Assembly: GCA_003049485.1 (NCBI GenBank)
Contig: PYST01000023.1
Span: 62,001 to 126,000 of the forward strand
Reading direction: 5' to 3'
DNA: 64,000 bases
Origin: Ophioceras dolichostomum
Taxonomy: Eukaryota > Ascomycota > Sordariomycetes > Magnaporthales > Ophioceraceae
Below, piece by piece: positions 12,394-25,869 of the stretch. A program made the translations under genes and the position numbers. Numbering within the stretch: the first letter of the stretch is position 1; every line of letters begins with the position of its first letter. Below the pieces are notes generated by a model, which had not been told where the DNA came from, did not search any database, and was given only the letters and a program-made list of their open reading frames with translations.

Positions 12394-15300
12394 ATGCCTT
12401 CCGTGGCGTCCGGGAGGATCGTGAAGGCACGTCGGGGCAAGCCCTCGACGGCGCACGAGAAAAACCACCGATGGGAGTCCTTCACCACCAAGATCTCCAA
12501 GTTGCACTCCCTCGACCCCCTGCGAAAAGTCAGGCGCCATGACCTCGAGACCGAAGACCTCTCCACAACGACCTCGTACCTGAGAAACGGCGTCGAGAAG
12601 TGGGCAGATCTCAACATCTCCAAGCCCTTCAACTCGTTCAAAAAGGAGGTGATGCCCCTCTGTGGCAGTCTCCCGCAGATCCTCCACTTCGAGGGCCAGA
12701 TCATGGACCTGCTGGCCTCATACATAAGCGTCCAGGAGAAAGAGTCTCTAGAACCGCTACTAGACCTGCTCACAGCCTTTGCCCACGACCTGGGCGTCCG
12801 GTTCGAGAAGCACTATGCCCGGTCCCTGGACCTAATCATCGCCATCGCGAGCCGCCGCCACGATGCGGACGTCATCGAGTGGACTTTTGCCGCCCTGGCT
12901 TTCCTGTTCAAATACCTGGCGAGACTGCTGGTCCCGGACTTGAGGCCTACATACGCGCTGATGGCGCCTTTGCTGGGAAAGGCCAAGCAGCCGCAGTATA
13001 TCGCGCGATTTGCCGCCGAGTCCCTGAGCTTCCTGGTCAAGAAGGCCGGATCCCCGGCCCACCGCGAGATGTCGCTCCCGGCACTGATACGCAGTGCCAG
13101 AGACGACCTGGCGGCTACCGAAGGGGATAAGCAGTTTGAGCTCTACTACCATGGTGTGATGACCATGTTCGCCGAGGCCCTGAAGGGGTCGGGCAACTCT
13201 CTCCACTCAACCGGTGCGGAGATCTACGCCGCATTGCTCAGGAGCATCCCAGAGGAGGAGTTTGACCCAGGACATTCCGCGCTCTGGTCCGACGTCTGCT
13301 GCGGTGTCCTCGTCAGCGCCATACATCACACGACATCCGAGACTTTTGCGGGCCTCGCAGAGGCCGTCATCACAGAGGCCATTCACGCTGCCGAACATCC
13401 AGACAACAAAACGAACCCCTGGAGGCTTTCGATTTACTTCCGCCTCTTCGGGATCATGGCGGGGGTTCGCAGTGGTACCAGGCTGTCGAACAACTGGCTG
13501 GCCTTGGTTCAGGCGTTGTCGAGCTTGCTACAGACCGTCGTCAAGGCTCCAGATGATGCGGTTGCCCAGGTCCCCGGCTCCCTGATCTGGGAGCGCATGG
13601 TCGTGAATGTCGCCATCGTCTGGGCCCAGGCGCCGGTCGATGCCATTCTATCCTCAATCTCGGTGTTGACGGACGTCATGGCGCGAGAGCCGTTTATGAA
13701 GTGGTACATCTCGTTCTGCAGCTACTTCGCGAACCTGAACGCGGATCGGTTTCGAAGTATGCTTCAAACGCATTTTCAGAGGTAATTTCTGACACCCGTT
13801 CGGTAGCATGCACCTCGTTTGTGATCTGAAGCTAACTGAAAATTCTTTCTTTTTTCAAACTCTAGGTTTATCGTTGCCCGCTGGTCAGATGACAGCAATG
13901 AAGAAGTGCTTTGTATCCTCCTTCCCCAGATGGTGGACTCTGGCATCCTCCCACCGAGCGGAGTCAAGGAGGGCCTTTCACTGCCTCAGTCGTGGCAGGA
14001 TCAAGTCGTGAGCAAGTTCGAGCGTTTAGAGATCACCCCCTTTCCAGAAAGGGGGGCGTACGACAAAGATCCCAAGACGTGGCGCGACAAGTGCCTACCA
14101 AAATACTCGGCTCTCCTCAGCGTCCTCAGCTCCACCAACGTCCACCCTTCCACGAGCGCGAGGATAGCAGAGCTACTTCTCAGGAAGCTGAAGCTGTCTC
14201 TCAGGCCATCGCCATCTGTGGCTACCGACGAAGCCCACTTCATCGTTACCACCGGGTTCCGCGCCTACCTGCGTATGAGCAGAGCGGCCGGCACTCTCGA
14301 CTTGAGCCTAAAGCCTCTGTTACGCGCTGCTGCGCCCAGGTTCTCTCGCCTAACGGGATTCCTCGAAAACATCCTGGCTTACGAGCAAGAGCTGGCGAGA
14401 GTCGGTCACCAGGATAGCCAAAGCAGCAGCAGCAGTAGCAGCGGGAGCCAAAGCCCTGAGAGGGACCTGGATCCGTTCGTCAAGGCCCTCGTCGCGAACC
14501 TGTCTACCAATTCCCACGAGCTTCGACTAGTGTCGTTGCGGCTTCTCGATCGGCTACCCGGGGCCGAGAGCAGCTCTAATGCGCTCGCAACAATGATCCA
14601 GGTTGAAGAGACGCCTCTCGACTTGGCCAACAGCAGGACAATCTCTGTGTATCTACGAAAGCTCGGCAAGAGCTTCGGCGTGATAGAAAAGGACTCATGG
14701 CTGCGCAAGGCCGTGCCGGCTTTCTTGTTCGGCATGATGACGGTCCGTCTTGCGCCGCTCTGGGACGACGCCGTCGAGGCTCTAAAGGAACTCGCGGAGA
14801 CGAAGGACGGCGAAGAAACCATTGCCGAACTGGCGTTTGGCTGGCTCGAGGTTCAGTCTCCGAGGTGGTCCGGGCCTCCTAGCCAACCTGTGCAACCAGC
14901 AAGTCGGCGGTCCACGGACTTCGAGTGTACAAATCTTGCCAGGCTGCAGAGTCTCTCCAGGGAGACGAAGCACGTGAGCGACGAGTCGTCAGAAATCATG
15001 CTTCATACTTTCAAAGAGGCTCAGAGGGCTGTCCCCGATGCCTCCGAGACCGCTAGGAGCAAGGCTTTGAAGATCATGGCTGCCGTTCCCTCACTGGCGG
15101 AGAGGAGATCTAGGCGTCTTGTGCCGCACCTGTTCTGCTGGAACGAAGTCGATGTCAGGACCCCTGCCGATGAGGTTTCCGACGACGACCACGACCACCA
15201 GCCCCGGCTAGCAGACACAACCTGGTCGCTAGTCGATCGCAAGGCTCTGCTCGGCGTCTTTGCACTGTTCAACAACCCCAAGGTTCTCTACCAGAATCGG

Positions 15301-18300
15301 GAGGTCTACAAAGTCATGCTGGACCTCGTGGCAAACGGCGACGTGGAGATTCAGAAGCTTGCGTTTAAGGCCATCCTCGCCTGGAGGCAGGAGGGAGTCA
15401 TACGATACCGGGAGAACTTGGAGGCCCTGTTGGAGGAGAACAGGCTCAAGAGCGAGCTTGTGCTCCTTTTCCAGAGCGACAAGAAAATCCGAGACGAGGA
15501 CAAGACAGAACTGATGCCTGTCCTCCTTCGGATGCTTTACGGGAGGTCCATCTCCAAGAAGGGCGCAGCGAGCGGTCGCTACGGTGTCCAGGGCACGCGA
15601 AACGCCGTTATCCGCAGTCTCCCGGTCGAGGATATCGGCAAGTTCCTAGAGATTGCACTGGGGCCTCTCAACTCCGTTCAGGTCCTGGACAGCTCTGACC
15701 TGCGCTCCGGCCTCTTCGAGCATGAACTCATCCCAGCTCGCAAGCAAGTCGGTTTGCTGAACATGTTGGAGACTATCATCACGGAGCTCGCGGCTAACGC
15801 CCTGCCCTACATGCGCTCCCTCGTCAACGCCGTTCTGTACGTTCTGATCTCGTCGTGCCGAAAGCTCGACAACGATGACTCGGACGAAGGTGGTGCGGAT
15901 GACGACGACGATGAGAACAGAAGCGAGTTGTCTCTGCTGAAAGCGGCGCGGACTACGGCCCTGAAGAGCCTTTGCATGCTGCTCAAGAACACGACCGGCT
16001 TCGACTGGACGCCTTACGAGAGTGTGATTGTGTCCGAGGTGTTGAGCCCACGCATTCAGATGCTGCCCGAAGAGACCACCCAGGGCGTCTCCTGGACTAT
16101 GAGGCTGTTGGACACGTGGTCGCTTCTGCCGCGGTGCGCGATGGTGCTGTCCCTGGATGGCCGCGTTCTGCCGGCTGTCATCAGATGCGTCGGGATGGCC
16201 AAGAGCAAGGACGAAGTGAAGGTGTTTGCTCTCGGCATCCTGCGCAACCTCGTCAAGCTCGTGCAGGCACCAGCGGCCGAGTCCGAGTTCAACGAGCTGA
16301 TCCGGGCCGAGATCCTAGATCCGAACATGGATCTGGTCCTCGGCGAGATCGGGGGCCTTCTTAAGGGCGGTGATGAGCTCGGTAAGGCGCTTCTGGAAGC
16401 CGCCGTGGACACGGTCGTCGAGCTCGCGCCTCTCGTCGAGACTTCGGCCAACATCCGCAACTTGGTGGATATCTCGATGTTCCTGCTAAACCAGCCCTCC
16501 AGAAAGGTGCCCCCAAAGGTCAAGGGCTCGCTCCTGCTGATCCTCGAGCGGTTCATCTCCCTGGAAGATCTGCAGAACGATACTGCGCTGAAGAGCAAGG
16601 TCTACGACACAATCTCCTCGCTTTTCAGCTTCTTCAAGGACCGGCAGAATCGAGAGTCTCTATCGAGGCTGCTGCTCGTCTTCGCCGCGCAGGAGCCCGC
16701 CATGCAGGAGGTCGCTGATCTCTCTGCTGACCTAAACTCGTACGTCAAGGGCAGGGTCGACGAGCCGGACTACGATAGGCGTCTGACTGCCTTCAACGCC
16801 ATCAGCAGCAAGGCTCGGGACGTACCATTCACCGTCGTGCAGTGGTCGCCGCTGCTTCACAACCTCATATTTTACGTCAAGCACGACGAAGAGTTCAGCA
16901 TCCTGTCGACGAATTCTGCCGATGGCATCTGCAAGTTCATCGAGGCGGCGGAAGCTGAGTGGGGGAATCCAATGACCCAGCCCGGATTTGCGGACATGCT
17001 CTCCAGGACCGTCCTGCCGGCCGTCTACCTCGGGGCTCGCGAGCAGTCCCAAACAGTACGACGGGAGTTTCTGCGGGTGTTTGGCTTCCTTGTCGCCCAT
17101 CTCCCATCATGGCCCCCTGTGGCGGATCTAGTACCCCTGGTCCCGGTCTCGGATGAGTCGGACCAGGCTTTCTTCTTCAACATCATGAGCCCCGCCGTCT
17201 CTCGACAGCTCCAGGCGCTCCAGTTTCTCCAGGGCGTCAACGAGCGGCCGTCTGGTGGCGGCCTCGGCAGCAAAAACGTCGGACAGTTTTTCATTCCCCT
17301 GCTAGAGCACTTCATATTCGGCCGGGAGGATGGGAGCGACGACCAGGGCCTCGGCGCGCAGGCGGCGAACGCCGTTGCCAGTCTTGCGGCGTCCCTCGAG
17401 TGGTCGCAGTATCGCACGCTGCTCAGACGGTTCATTTCCTACATCGAGTCTAAGCCGGATCTCCACAAGCAGATCGTTCGACTTCTGGATAAAACCGTGG
17501 ACACTCTGGAGAGGGCAGCCCTTGAGAGGAAAGGCTGCGAGCAGTCGATGGAAGTGGACGCAGCGACGGGGGATGCGCCGAAGCAGCGGTGTGCCCTGGC
17601 GAAGACCCTGCCGGACCCCGAGAAGCTGAGCGGGGAGGTCTCTTCACACTTGCTTACGCCTCTGCTGAACCATCTCCACGAAAAGGACGAGTCGACAGTC
17701 AGCGCCCGAGTGCCGGTCGGCGTTATCATTGTGAAGCTCCTGAATCTAATGCCGCAGGCTGACCGGGACATCAAGCTTCCCAGAGTCCTCACCGACATCT
17801 GCCACATCCTGCGCAGCAAAGCGCCAGAGTCCCGAGACATGGCCCGGGAAACTCTGGTCAAAATCTCATGTATCCTAGGGCCTTCATCCTTCGGGTTTGT
17901 CCTGAAGGAGCTGCGAGGTGCACTCACTCGGGGCTACCAGCTCCACGTGCTGTCATACACTGTGCACTCCCTCCTCCTCGCCGTCATTCCCGAGTTCGAG
18001 CAGGGCAGTCTCGACTACTGCGTGGACCAGGTTGTTGCTGTCATCATGGACGACATCTTCGGCATCACGGGTCAAGAGAAGGACGCGGAGGAGTACACGA
18101 ACAAGATGAAAGAAGTCAGGAGTAGCAAGAGTCAGGATTCGATGGAGCTGATCGCCAAGAACACCTCGATCAGCCACCTGGTCCACCTCGTTCGCCCCTT
18201 GCAGGACCTGTTGCTCGAGAAGCTGAACATAAAGATGGCGCGCAAGATCGACGAGCTGCTCGGCCGTATCACCGCGGGACTGCTGTTGAACCCCGCAGCC

Positions 18301-20655
18301 GAGAGCAGAGACACGCTCGTGTTCTGCTACGAGGTGATCCAGGAGGTGTACAACAGCAAGAAGCCCGAGGCGGAGCCCAAACTAGACCCGAAGCTTCGGA
18401 AGTACCTCATCCAGAAGGGGGCAAAGAGGAATGACCGCGGCACCACGACCAAGCACACGTACAAGCTCACCCGGTTTGCGCTGGACATCCTCCGGTCGCT
18501 GATGCGGAAGCACGAGAGTCTTCGGAACGCGAGCAACATCGCCGGGTTCATCCCGATCCTCGGCGACGCGGTGATCGAAGGCGAGGAGGAAGTCAAGATC
18601 GCGGCCTTCAAGCTCCTCACGGTGCTCGTCAAGGTGCCGCCCTTCAAGAACGACTCTTCCTCCTCCTCCTCGACGACCAGTCTCTACAAGATCGCCGTGA
18701 AGGAGGCCCTGCGGTCCATCTCCTCGTCCCCCTCCACGACGAGCGACCTCGCGCAGTCGGCCCTCAAGCTTGTCTCGGTCGTGCTCCGCGACCGACGCGA
18801 GGTCCCTGTCAAGGACGCGGCGGTCGACATGCTCCTCGCGAAGCTGAAGGACGACCTCACCGAGCCACTGCACCGCCACGTCACCTTCAACTTCCTCCGG
18901 TGCGTGCTCGACCGGAAGGTGCAGACCGCGCTGGTGTACGACACGATGGACCACGTCGGCGCCGTCATGGTCGTCAACGACGATAAAGACACGCGCGACC
19001 TGGCGAGGGGCGCGTTCTTCCAGTTCCTGAGGGAGTACCCGCAGAAGAAGAACCGCTGGGCGAAGCAGCTGAGGTTCATCGTCGCGAACCTGCGGTACGA
19101 CCGCGAGGGGGGTAGGTTGTCGGTCCTGGAGGTCGTGCACCTGCTGCTGACGAAGTCGATGGCGGACGACTTCGTGCAGGAGGTGGCCACCACTTGCTTC
19201 ATCCCGCTGGTGATGGTGCTCGCCAACGACGATAGCGAGAGGTGCCGCCTCGCTGCGGCGGAGCTGATCAAGGAGGTTTTGAGGAGGGCTAGCAGGGCGA
19301 ATGTGCAGAATTTCTTGACTATCTTGAGGGGGTGGCTTGTCGGGAAGGGTAAGGGCGCCGCGGGTAAGCGCGGAGAGGAAGAGGAGGAGGAGGAGGACAA
19401 CAGCAGCAACAGCAATCCGGCCGTGCTGAGGATCGCGATACAGACTATGGGGCTTTATTTTGAGGTCCGTGAGGGCGCAGCTAGCAAGGACAGGAAGGAT
19501 TTGGCTAGGCTCCAGGGGAAGATCTTGGGGGTGCTTTCGGGCGATGTTGGCGATGGTGGGGATGCGGATCTCGTGAGCGTTGCTCTCAAGGTTGTTCATG
19601 CCCTGCTCGACACCGATCCCTCAACGGTGCTGTCGGCCCAGTCACGAGAGCTCTGGGAGAAGGTCGTCTCATGCCTGGGACACTCAGACGCGGCCGTCCG
19701 GCTAGCTGTCGTCAAGCTGCTCAGCTCGTACTTGGCCGACTTCGCGAGGAACGGGGGCAGGGCAGACAGCGGGACACTCCGCGGATCACACGGACTGGAG
19801 CTTAATGAGGCCGAGATTTTGCGGCTGGGCAAGCTCTGTCTCGGCATTCTGACCTCCGCCTCCTCCTCGGAGGCGGGCATCAGCGAGGCGCTAGCCGAGG
19901 AGATCGCGCGCATCCTTGTCTTCGTTGGGACGGCTGTCGACTTTGCGGAGATTGGTGGTGGTGGTTCAGCAGGAGGAGCTCATGCGGAGGACGCCTATGA
20001 GGAAGGAGATGGCGATGACGATGAAGATGAAGAGGGGGACGAAGCGGACGACGACGACGACACGGACGAGAAGGCGGCCAAGCCTACCAACAGCCGGTTT
20101 CTCTTCGGCAAGCTCGCCGCCATACTGCGCAAAGAAGCCCGGCCCAAATCCGCCGAGCTCATCCCCAAGCTCGCCGCGCTCGACATTCTCTCGTCTTACA
20201 TCGCCAAAGCCACCCCCTCCGTCCTCCTCCATCAACCACCTTCTTCTTCCTCCGGGTCTTCCGCCACCCGCAAGAGCAGTAGCAGTAGCAAGGGCAGCAG
20301 CAGTATAACAAAACTGATCCTCCGCCCCCTCCGCCACATCACCGACCCATCCATCGTGGTTCCGTGGTCGTCGGACCAGGACTTCAAGGCCAAACACGAC
20401 ACCTTAAAACTGAAGGCACAGGCAGTCATGGACCAGCTGCAGAAGAAGCTGGGGACCGCGGCTTACTCAAGGGAGCTGCTGAGCGTCGGGGAGGGCGTGA
20501 GGTCGAGGAGGGAGCAGAGGTCCGGGAAGAGGAAGATCGAGGCCGTGGTCGACCCGGAGAGGTTCGGGGCGGGGAAGAGGAAGAGGCAGGAGAAGAAGAA
20601 GGAGAAGAGGAGGGTTAGGGGGTTGGAGCATCGGGCTTTGAGGAGGGGGGTTTGA
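12394..20655 (+). CDS. UTP20: U3 snoRNP/small-subunit processome protein Utp20
   Basis: Giant alpha-helical HEAT-repeat scaffold of the 90S pre-ribosome, needed for 18S rRNA maturation in the nucleolus. Exon 1 is 12394-13781. The intron 13782-13865 has GTAATT, GCTAAC and CTAG. Exon 2 is 13866-20655. The protein is 2725 aa, close to the family length. The N-terminus (HRWESF, then LHSLDPLRKVRR) and the central DRIM-type region are characteristic of Utp20. Ser-rich spacers occur near residues 645-655 and 2590-2615. An acidic block lies near 2505-2535. The C-terminal 40 residues are strongly basic (KRKRQEKKKEKRR), fitting nucleolar targeting and RNA contact. The frame stays open 40 codons upstream of 12394. 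I chose this ATG because the homologous start (MPSVASGRIVK) begins there and the upstream part looks like leader. No other intron is needed. Confidence 0.94.
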
Positions 20656-21386
20656 ATCTTTTTGGGTGGGAATTTGGTGTTGATGTTTTGCCCGGATTGT
20701 CAAGTGCAATGTACGTAGGTAGTAGCTGTGCATCTGCTTGCGGTGCTCTAAAAAGAAAAGAGAAGATTCGTATGCTTTGTGAGATATATGGGCCATTTTG
20801 CATATATTTGCTATGATAGTGAGATTCTACGCCGAAGCATGCCTTTAGAGATATAGGTACCTATGTACAGGTCTATGTTACATTAGGGCAGTTGAGATGA
20901 CGGCGCCTGATTTGCGGTGGCTCGATTCCGCCTCCTCTGAGATAAAAGGCCGCCGCATCCTACAGACGGTACACCCTGAATCCCTCGATGGCACAATGCG
21001 GCCGTCCGTTTCGCCGCCTCCAAGTCACGACGGTGCACCTGCGACAGGCCACATCCATTTCAAGCGGTCTGGCGGTCTGCTCAGCCCGCGCTGCAGATCG
21101 TCCCGTTCCCGAGCCATCTTGAGGGACTCCGACCGATCGACCCTTTAGAAAAGCCAGAGATGGAGTTGAATGTCTCTCTCCCCCGCCTCGCAGCCAAATG
21201 GCCTATCCGCAGAAGATGAAGTGGCAAAGCGGCGAGCTCCAGCCCTGTGGGCGAGCCTACGCAACGCTCAGCTCCAGCTTGATTGAGGGTCCAAACTCTT
21301 TCAGGCCCAACCGTCCCGACGCGGCTCGATTTCGATCGCGTCGCTCGCTCGCTCCATCAGCCTCGAGCCCCCTTGCAGGTCATAGC
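20656..21386. other. Intergenic region between convergent genes
   Basis: 3' flank shared by UTP20 (+) and ZIM17 (-). It carries a 12-bp palindrome ATAGGTACCTAT at 20853-20864 and an ACGTAGGTAGTAG string near 20712, both of the recurrent ACCTAGGT-type motif. I see no supported gene. Confidence 0.5.
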
Positions 21387-22079
21387 TCACTGCCCCTTCT
21401 CCCCCGCCCCCGCCGCTGCTTCTGCTTCTGCTTCTGCGTCGACCTCTTCCTCGGGCCAAAGCTCGATGTTCCCATCCTCGCCCAGCGTCCCCTTCTTGAC
21501 CAGCCTGCCCTTCTCGCGCATCAGGTCCTCGACCGTCATCTTCCGGTCGCCGAAGATGCCCAGGTGGTCGCTGATGACGTGCCGGTTGCGGCATTCGGGA
21601 CAGGTGATCAGCACGGAGCCGTGGTGGTACCCCTGCTTGGAGACGTTGTGCTGAGACCGGTGCCCGCAGGGCACGCAGGTGAATGTCAGCTGGTAGTGAG
21701 GTGGGCGCTCGGGTTGTGGGCGGGTTGTGATCGGGCCGCCGCCGCGGGAACGCGTGCTGGGACGGCGGCGGTGGCGGTGGGCTTGTGGTGGTGGTGTGGT
21801 TGAGGAGGTTGGTGATTCTAGATCTGAGGGGGGATCGGTGGTGGTAGAGTAGGTGGAGGAGGAGGATGGCGGCGAGCTACTACTGCTGGGTTGTGGGCGC
21901 GGTGGGCGAGGGATCGCGTGCGCGAGGCGGGTTTGTTGGCGGGTGAGGATTGAAGAGGACCATGGTGGTGATTGTAGTAATGATTGACATGCTCCCCTTG
22001 GGAGAGGAGCAAGATGTGGCGCTAATGGCCTCAGAGAGGCAAGGGAGACCACGAATCTTGATGCAGCTTTGGACGCCAT
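21387..22079 (-). CDS. ZIM17: DNL-type zinc finger protein, mitochondrial Hsp70 escort (Zim17/Tim15/Hep1)
   Basis: Matrix co-chaperone that keeps mitochondrial Hsp70 soluble and so supports protein import and Fe-S biogenesis. Single exon, 230 aa from the ATG at 22079. The open frame continues further upstream, but this ATG begins an Arg/Ser/Ala-rich presequence without acidic residues for the first 50 or so positions. A long Ser/Pro/Thr-rich linker follows (about 58-125). The zinc finger then shows the two Cys pairs C135/C138 and C160/C163 and the family Asp-His pair (D171, H172) in SDHLGIFGD. An Ala/Glu-rich tail closes the protein. The linker is longer than in yeast Zim17. It is divergently transcribed from CUL3. 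Confidence 0.92.
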   Translation of the reverse strand: MASKAASRFVVSLASLRPLAPHLAPLPRGACQSLLQSPPWSSSILTRQQTRLAHAIPRPPRPQPSSSSSPPSSSSTYSTTTDPPSDLESPTSSTTPPPQAHRHRRRPSTRSRGGGPITTRPQPERPPHYQLTFTCVPCGHRSQHNVSKQGYHHGSVLITCPECRNRHVISDHLGIFGDRKMTVEDLMREKGRLVKKGTLGEDGNIELWPEEEVDAEAEAEAAAGAGEKGQ

Positions 22080-23095
22080 GGCTTTAAAAGGGACCTGTGA
22101 CTGACGTCCGCTTGTGAAGTGATGCAGTAAAGAGGTGCAAGCAGAGACAGACAGTCGCGAACAGAACGCAGCTGGACTTTTTTTTATTCTACCCAGCCAA
22201 TGACGTCGGGTCGCAAAGGCAAACGGTCGCGCCGGCAACAACTTTTTTCAGTGGGTCCTGTCCCGAAACCTGGGGAATTCGGAAGAAAGCTTCGCCGGCG
22301 GCCGATCACTTTCTCCCTTCAGCTGGCCGTCCGTTCGCTGGCATGCACTTCGAGAACTAACATTGTTTCCGAAAGGCCGTTCTCAATGTTTTAAAATCGC
22401 ATACATCCTTTGTTCCGTCTTCAGGCTTCCTTTTATACAATTAGTTATCGGGACTGTCGAGAAAGCGTTGAAAATCAAAGCAACAGATCGACGGTTCGTG
22501 CCGGCAGTCTACCGCAGTACGTTGAAAGTGGGGTTGGCCAGACCAGAGCTCTGCAGCACTTGAACAATTCTTCTCCACTTTCAGCGACGAGGGGCAAGGC
22601 GAACGTGAGGCGTCCAAAAGCTCTCCCAAGCTGCCTGGACTGGGCCGATCACCAGAAACGTGCACAACCTCACACAGCCTTCTGCTCAAATTCACTCTCC
22701 CACTCACTCCCTCCAGTCCTTCAGCTCCTCAGTCGTGTGCCAATCACCACGCTTCCCCTGTCACTTTCTATCTTTGTTGGACCTGTTTGTAAAGTTGATC
22801 CGTTACGTGGACGCCATTCCGCGTTCGTTCCGGCCCAAACAGCGAGCTCCCAGCGCCCCGGCAAGCTCGCCGCCACCTCCGTCTCCTTCTCCGCTGACCG
22901 TATCCCGATCGCCGATGTGTGGTCTTCCCGGACTACACTTTCCAGACATAGATGAGCTAGCGGACGCCTACATATTGCAGAACTCATCCCCCGTGCTTCT
23001 GCAGACACATTGCCTCCCTTGCGTAGCCTGGCAGGCGGCTCCCGCTTTGTCTCTGGTTCCATGAACCCACGAACACCGACCGTACAGCAGCAAAC
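22080..23095. other. Divergent promoter region between zim17 and cul3
   Basis: About 1 kb upstream of both genes. It includes a T run near 22177-22185 and CT-rich stretches at 22690-22780 that may be part of the cul3 leader. Open frames here (up to 181 codons at 22410-22955) have no recognisable domain or coding bias. Confidence 0.5.
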
Positions 23096-25869
23096 ATGAT
23101 GCAGAGGGGAAACAAGATCCGGGCGCCAAAGCGGGTAGGTCCGGAACCCAATCCCAATCGCCACCTCTCAACTTTCTAGCGCCTCTGACGCATTCCCGAG
23201 AACCCGGTGGGCTGGTATGCGCAAGATTCAAGATTGGCAGCTAATATCAGAGCCGAACTATAACAGGCCGTCCGATCCGAGCGAGATGAATTCGATGAGT
23301 GCTGGGCCACCCTGAAAGAAGCGCTAGGAGACATTCACAAGCGCAACGCGAGCCGACTTTCCTTCGAGAATCTGTATCGGGCATCCTACAAGATCGTGCT
23401 GAGGAAGCATGGCGAACGACTGTTCAACCACGTTAAGGACTTCGAGTCGATATGGTTCGCCACCGAGGTGATCCCCAAGTTCCAGACCTTGATCTCGGCC
23501 AACCTCATCAACATGACCATGTTCGAAGCGCATGGATGTAGCGCCCACGAGCGACGTGAATTAGGGGACACGTTCATGAGGGGTCTGAAGGAGTCCTGGG
23601 AGAACCACAACACATCTATGAATATGGTCGCAGATGTTCTCATGTACCTGGACAAGTGCTACCTCAAGGACAACCTCCACACCTCCATATTTATCGTCAC
23701 CATCGGCCTCTTCCGGGACCACCTGGTCGCAACCAACGCGGTAGCGGCCGTAGGCTACGACAGGACCTTCAGCATCTTCGAGGTCCTTAGCGCCGTCATC
23801 CTCGACCACATAGACATGGAGCGGCAGGGCGATGTCATCGACCGGAACCTCATAAAAGGGTGCGTCCAGATGCTGGAGGACCTGTACGAGACCGACGAGG
23901 AGCTCGATGCGCAGCGGCTATACCTGGTCTGCTTTGAGCAGCCGTTCCTCGAGGCCAGCCGCAGGTTCTACAAGGAGGAGGCTCTGAGGCTGTTGCGCGA
24001 TGCAGATGCTAGTGTCTGGCTGAACCACACGAACCGGAGGCTCGTCGAGGAGGCCGACCGCTGCGAGACGACACTCTCACACTTAACCACCGAAAAGATA
24101 GCCAAGGTCGTCGAGGCTGAGCTGATTTCTGCGCACCTACCAGAGTTCCTGGCCCTAGAGAGCAACGGTCTGAAGGCGATGCTGGACAACGACAGCAAAG
24201 AAGACCTAGCGATCTTATACAAGCTCATTTCAAGGGTCGATGCGACCCGAGATGCGCTAAAGACCGGACTGCTGAACCGCATTGCGGCCCTTGGCGCCGA
24301 GATCGAGAAGACACTGCTGAATACGGATTTTTCGATTGCACCTGCCTCTGGAGGTGCGGGAGCAGACGCCGACGCTGAAGGGCCGACGGACAGGTCGAGA
24401 GCAGGGCAACCCCTATCTCAACCAGCGCAGCAGACGGCCGCAGCGATCAAATGGGTCGACGACGTGCTCCAGTTGAGGGAAAAGTTCGACACTCTGTGGG
24501 AGGAGTGCTTCGATAAGGACCTCGCAATCCAATCATGCATCACGAAGGGCTTCGCAGACTTCATCCATCAGTTCCCGCGCTGCGCCGAATTCGTGTCGCT
24601 ATTCATCGACGACAGCCTAAAGCGCGGCATCCGCGGCAAGACGGATGGGGAAATAGCGTCCATTCTCGACAAGGGGATCTCCCTGATCCGCTACTTGAGG
24701 GACAGGGACCTGTTCGAGCGATACTACCAGAAGCACCTTGCGCGCCGCCTCCTGCACGGCAAGTCCGGCAGCGAAGAGGTGGAGAAGCAGATGATTTCCC
24801 TGATGCAATTGGACCTGGGGAAGCACTTCACGTCCAAGTTCGAGGGAATGTTCAAGGACATCACCACGTCGGAAGAGCTGACGAAGCAGTATCAAGAGCA
24901 CGTGCATGTGCTCCGCGGCGGTGAAGAAGACGAAGGTGGTCGCAAGCCTATCGAGCTTTCCATCAGCGTGCTGACCAGCAACGCCTGGCCGCCTGAGGTG
25001 ATGGGTCGCGCCGCCTCGCAGAACACGACCTCCGCGAACCCCGCGACCGAGTGCAACTACCCTGCCGAAGTGCGGAAGCTGCAGGAGAGCTTCTTCAAGT
25101 TCTACCTTAAAGACCGCAGCGGCCGCGTCCTGACGTGGGTCGGGTCGGCGGGCAGCGCCGACATCAAGTGCGTCTTCCCGAAGGTGCCCGGTAAGACCGG
25201 GCCGCTTGCCAAGGAGAGGCGCTACGAGCTCAACGTGTCGACGTACAGCATGGTGGTGCTCATGCTGTTCAACGACCCGGGCACCGCCGACGGCGCGCTG
25301 TCCCTCGAGGAGATCCAGGCGCGCACCGGCATCCCCACCCGCGAGCTGTCGAAGGCGCTGGCGTCCATCGCCATCAACCCGAAGGCGCGCGTGCTGCTCA
25401 AGGACCCGGCCACGAAGACGATCAAGCCCGGCGACAGGTTCTCGTTCAACGCGGGCTTCCTGAGCAAGACGATCAAGATCAAGGCGCCGGTCATCAACTC
25501 GCTGTCGAAGGTCGAGGCCGAGGACGAGAGGCAGAAGACGGAGAACAAGAATGACGAGACAAGGCGCCATATGGTGGACGCAGCCATTGTCCGAATCATG
25601 AAGTATGTGTTTTATTGTTCCCCTCCCTTCCCCCGCCCATTCTTTCTACGTTCGCAACAGCTTACCAACCAACTGTCGCTGTCTACTGCAACAGGCAACG
25701 CAAAGAGCTTGCTCACAACGCTCTCCTCACCGAGGTCATCGGCCAGCTCGCCGCTCGCTTCCAGCCAGAAGTGCCCGTCATCAAGGGTCGTATTGAGGAT
25801 CTCATAAGCAGGGAATACCTCGAGCGAATCGAGGAGTCGGCGACATCAGCTTATCGATACTTGGCCTAG
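23096..25869 (+). CDS. CUL3: Cullin 3, scaffold of BTB-type ubiquitin ligases
   Basis: Scaffold that links a BTB-domain substrate receptor to the RING protein Rbx1. Three exons: 23096-23134, 23267-25602 and 25695-25869. The introns are 23135-23266 (GTAGGT..ACAG) and 25603-25694 (GTATGT..ACAG). The product is 849 aa. The N-terminus (NKIRAPKR, then FDECWATLKEAL) is of the Cul3 subtype rather than Cul1 or Cul4. The central part has the cullin-homology signature LFIDDSLKRGIRG, then FERYYQKHLARRLL. The last exon carries the winged-helix neddylation domain. The neddylated Lys is expected at K792 in RIMK-QRKEL, and its codon is split by intron 2. A low-complexity, acidic/Gln-rich insert separates repeats near 320-355. 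Two ATGs occur in tandem at the start. Confidence 0.95.

Noticed and set aside
18382..19599. 405-codon frame on the - strand
   Set aside because: Antisense shadow of the UTP20 exon.
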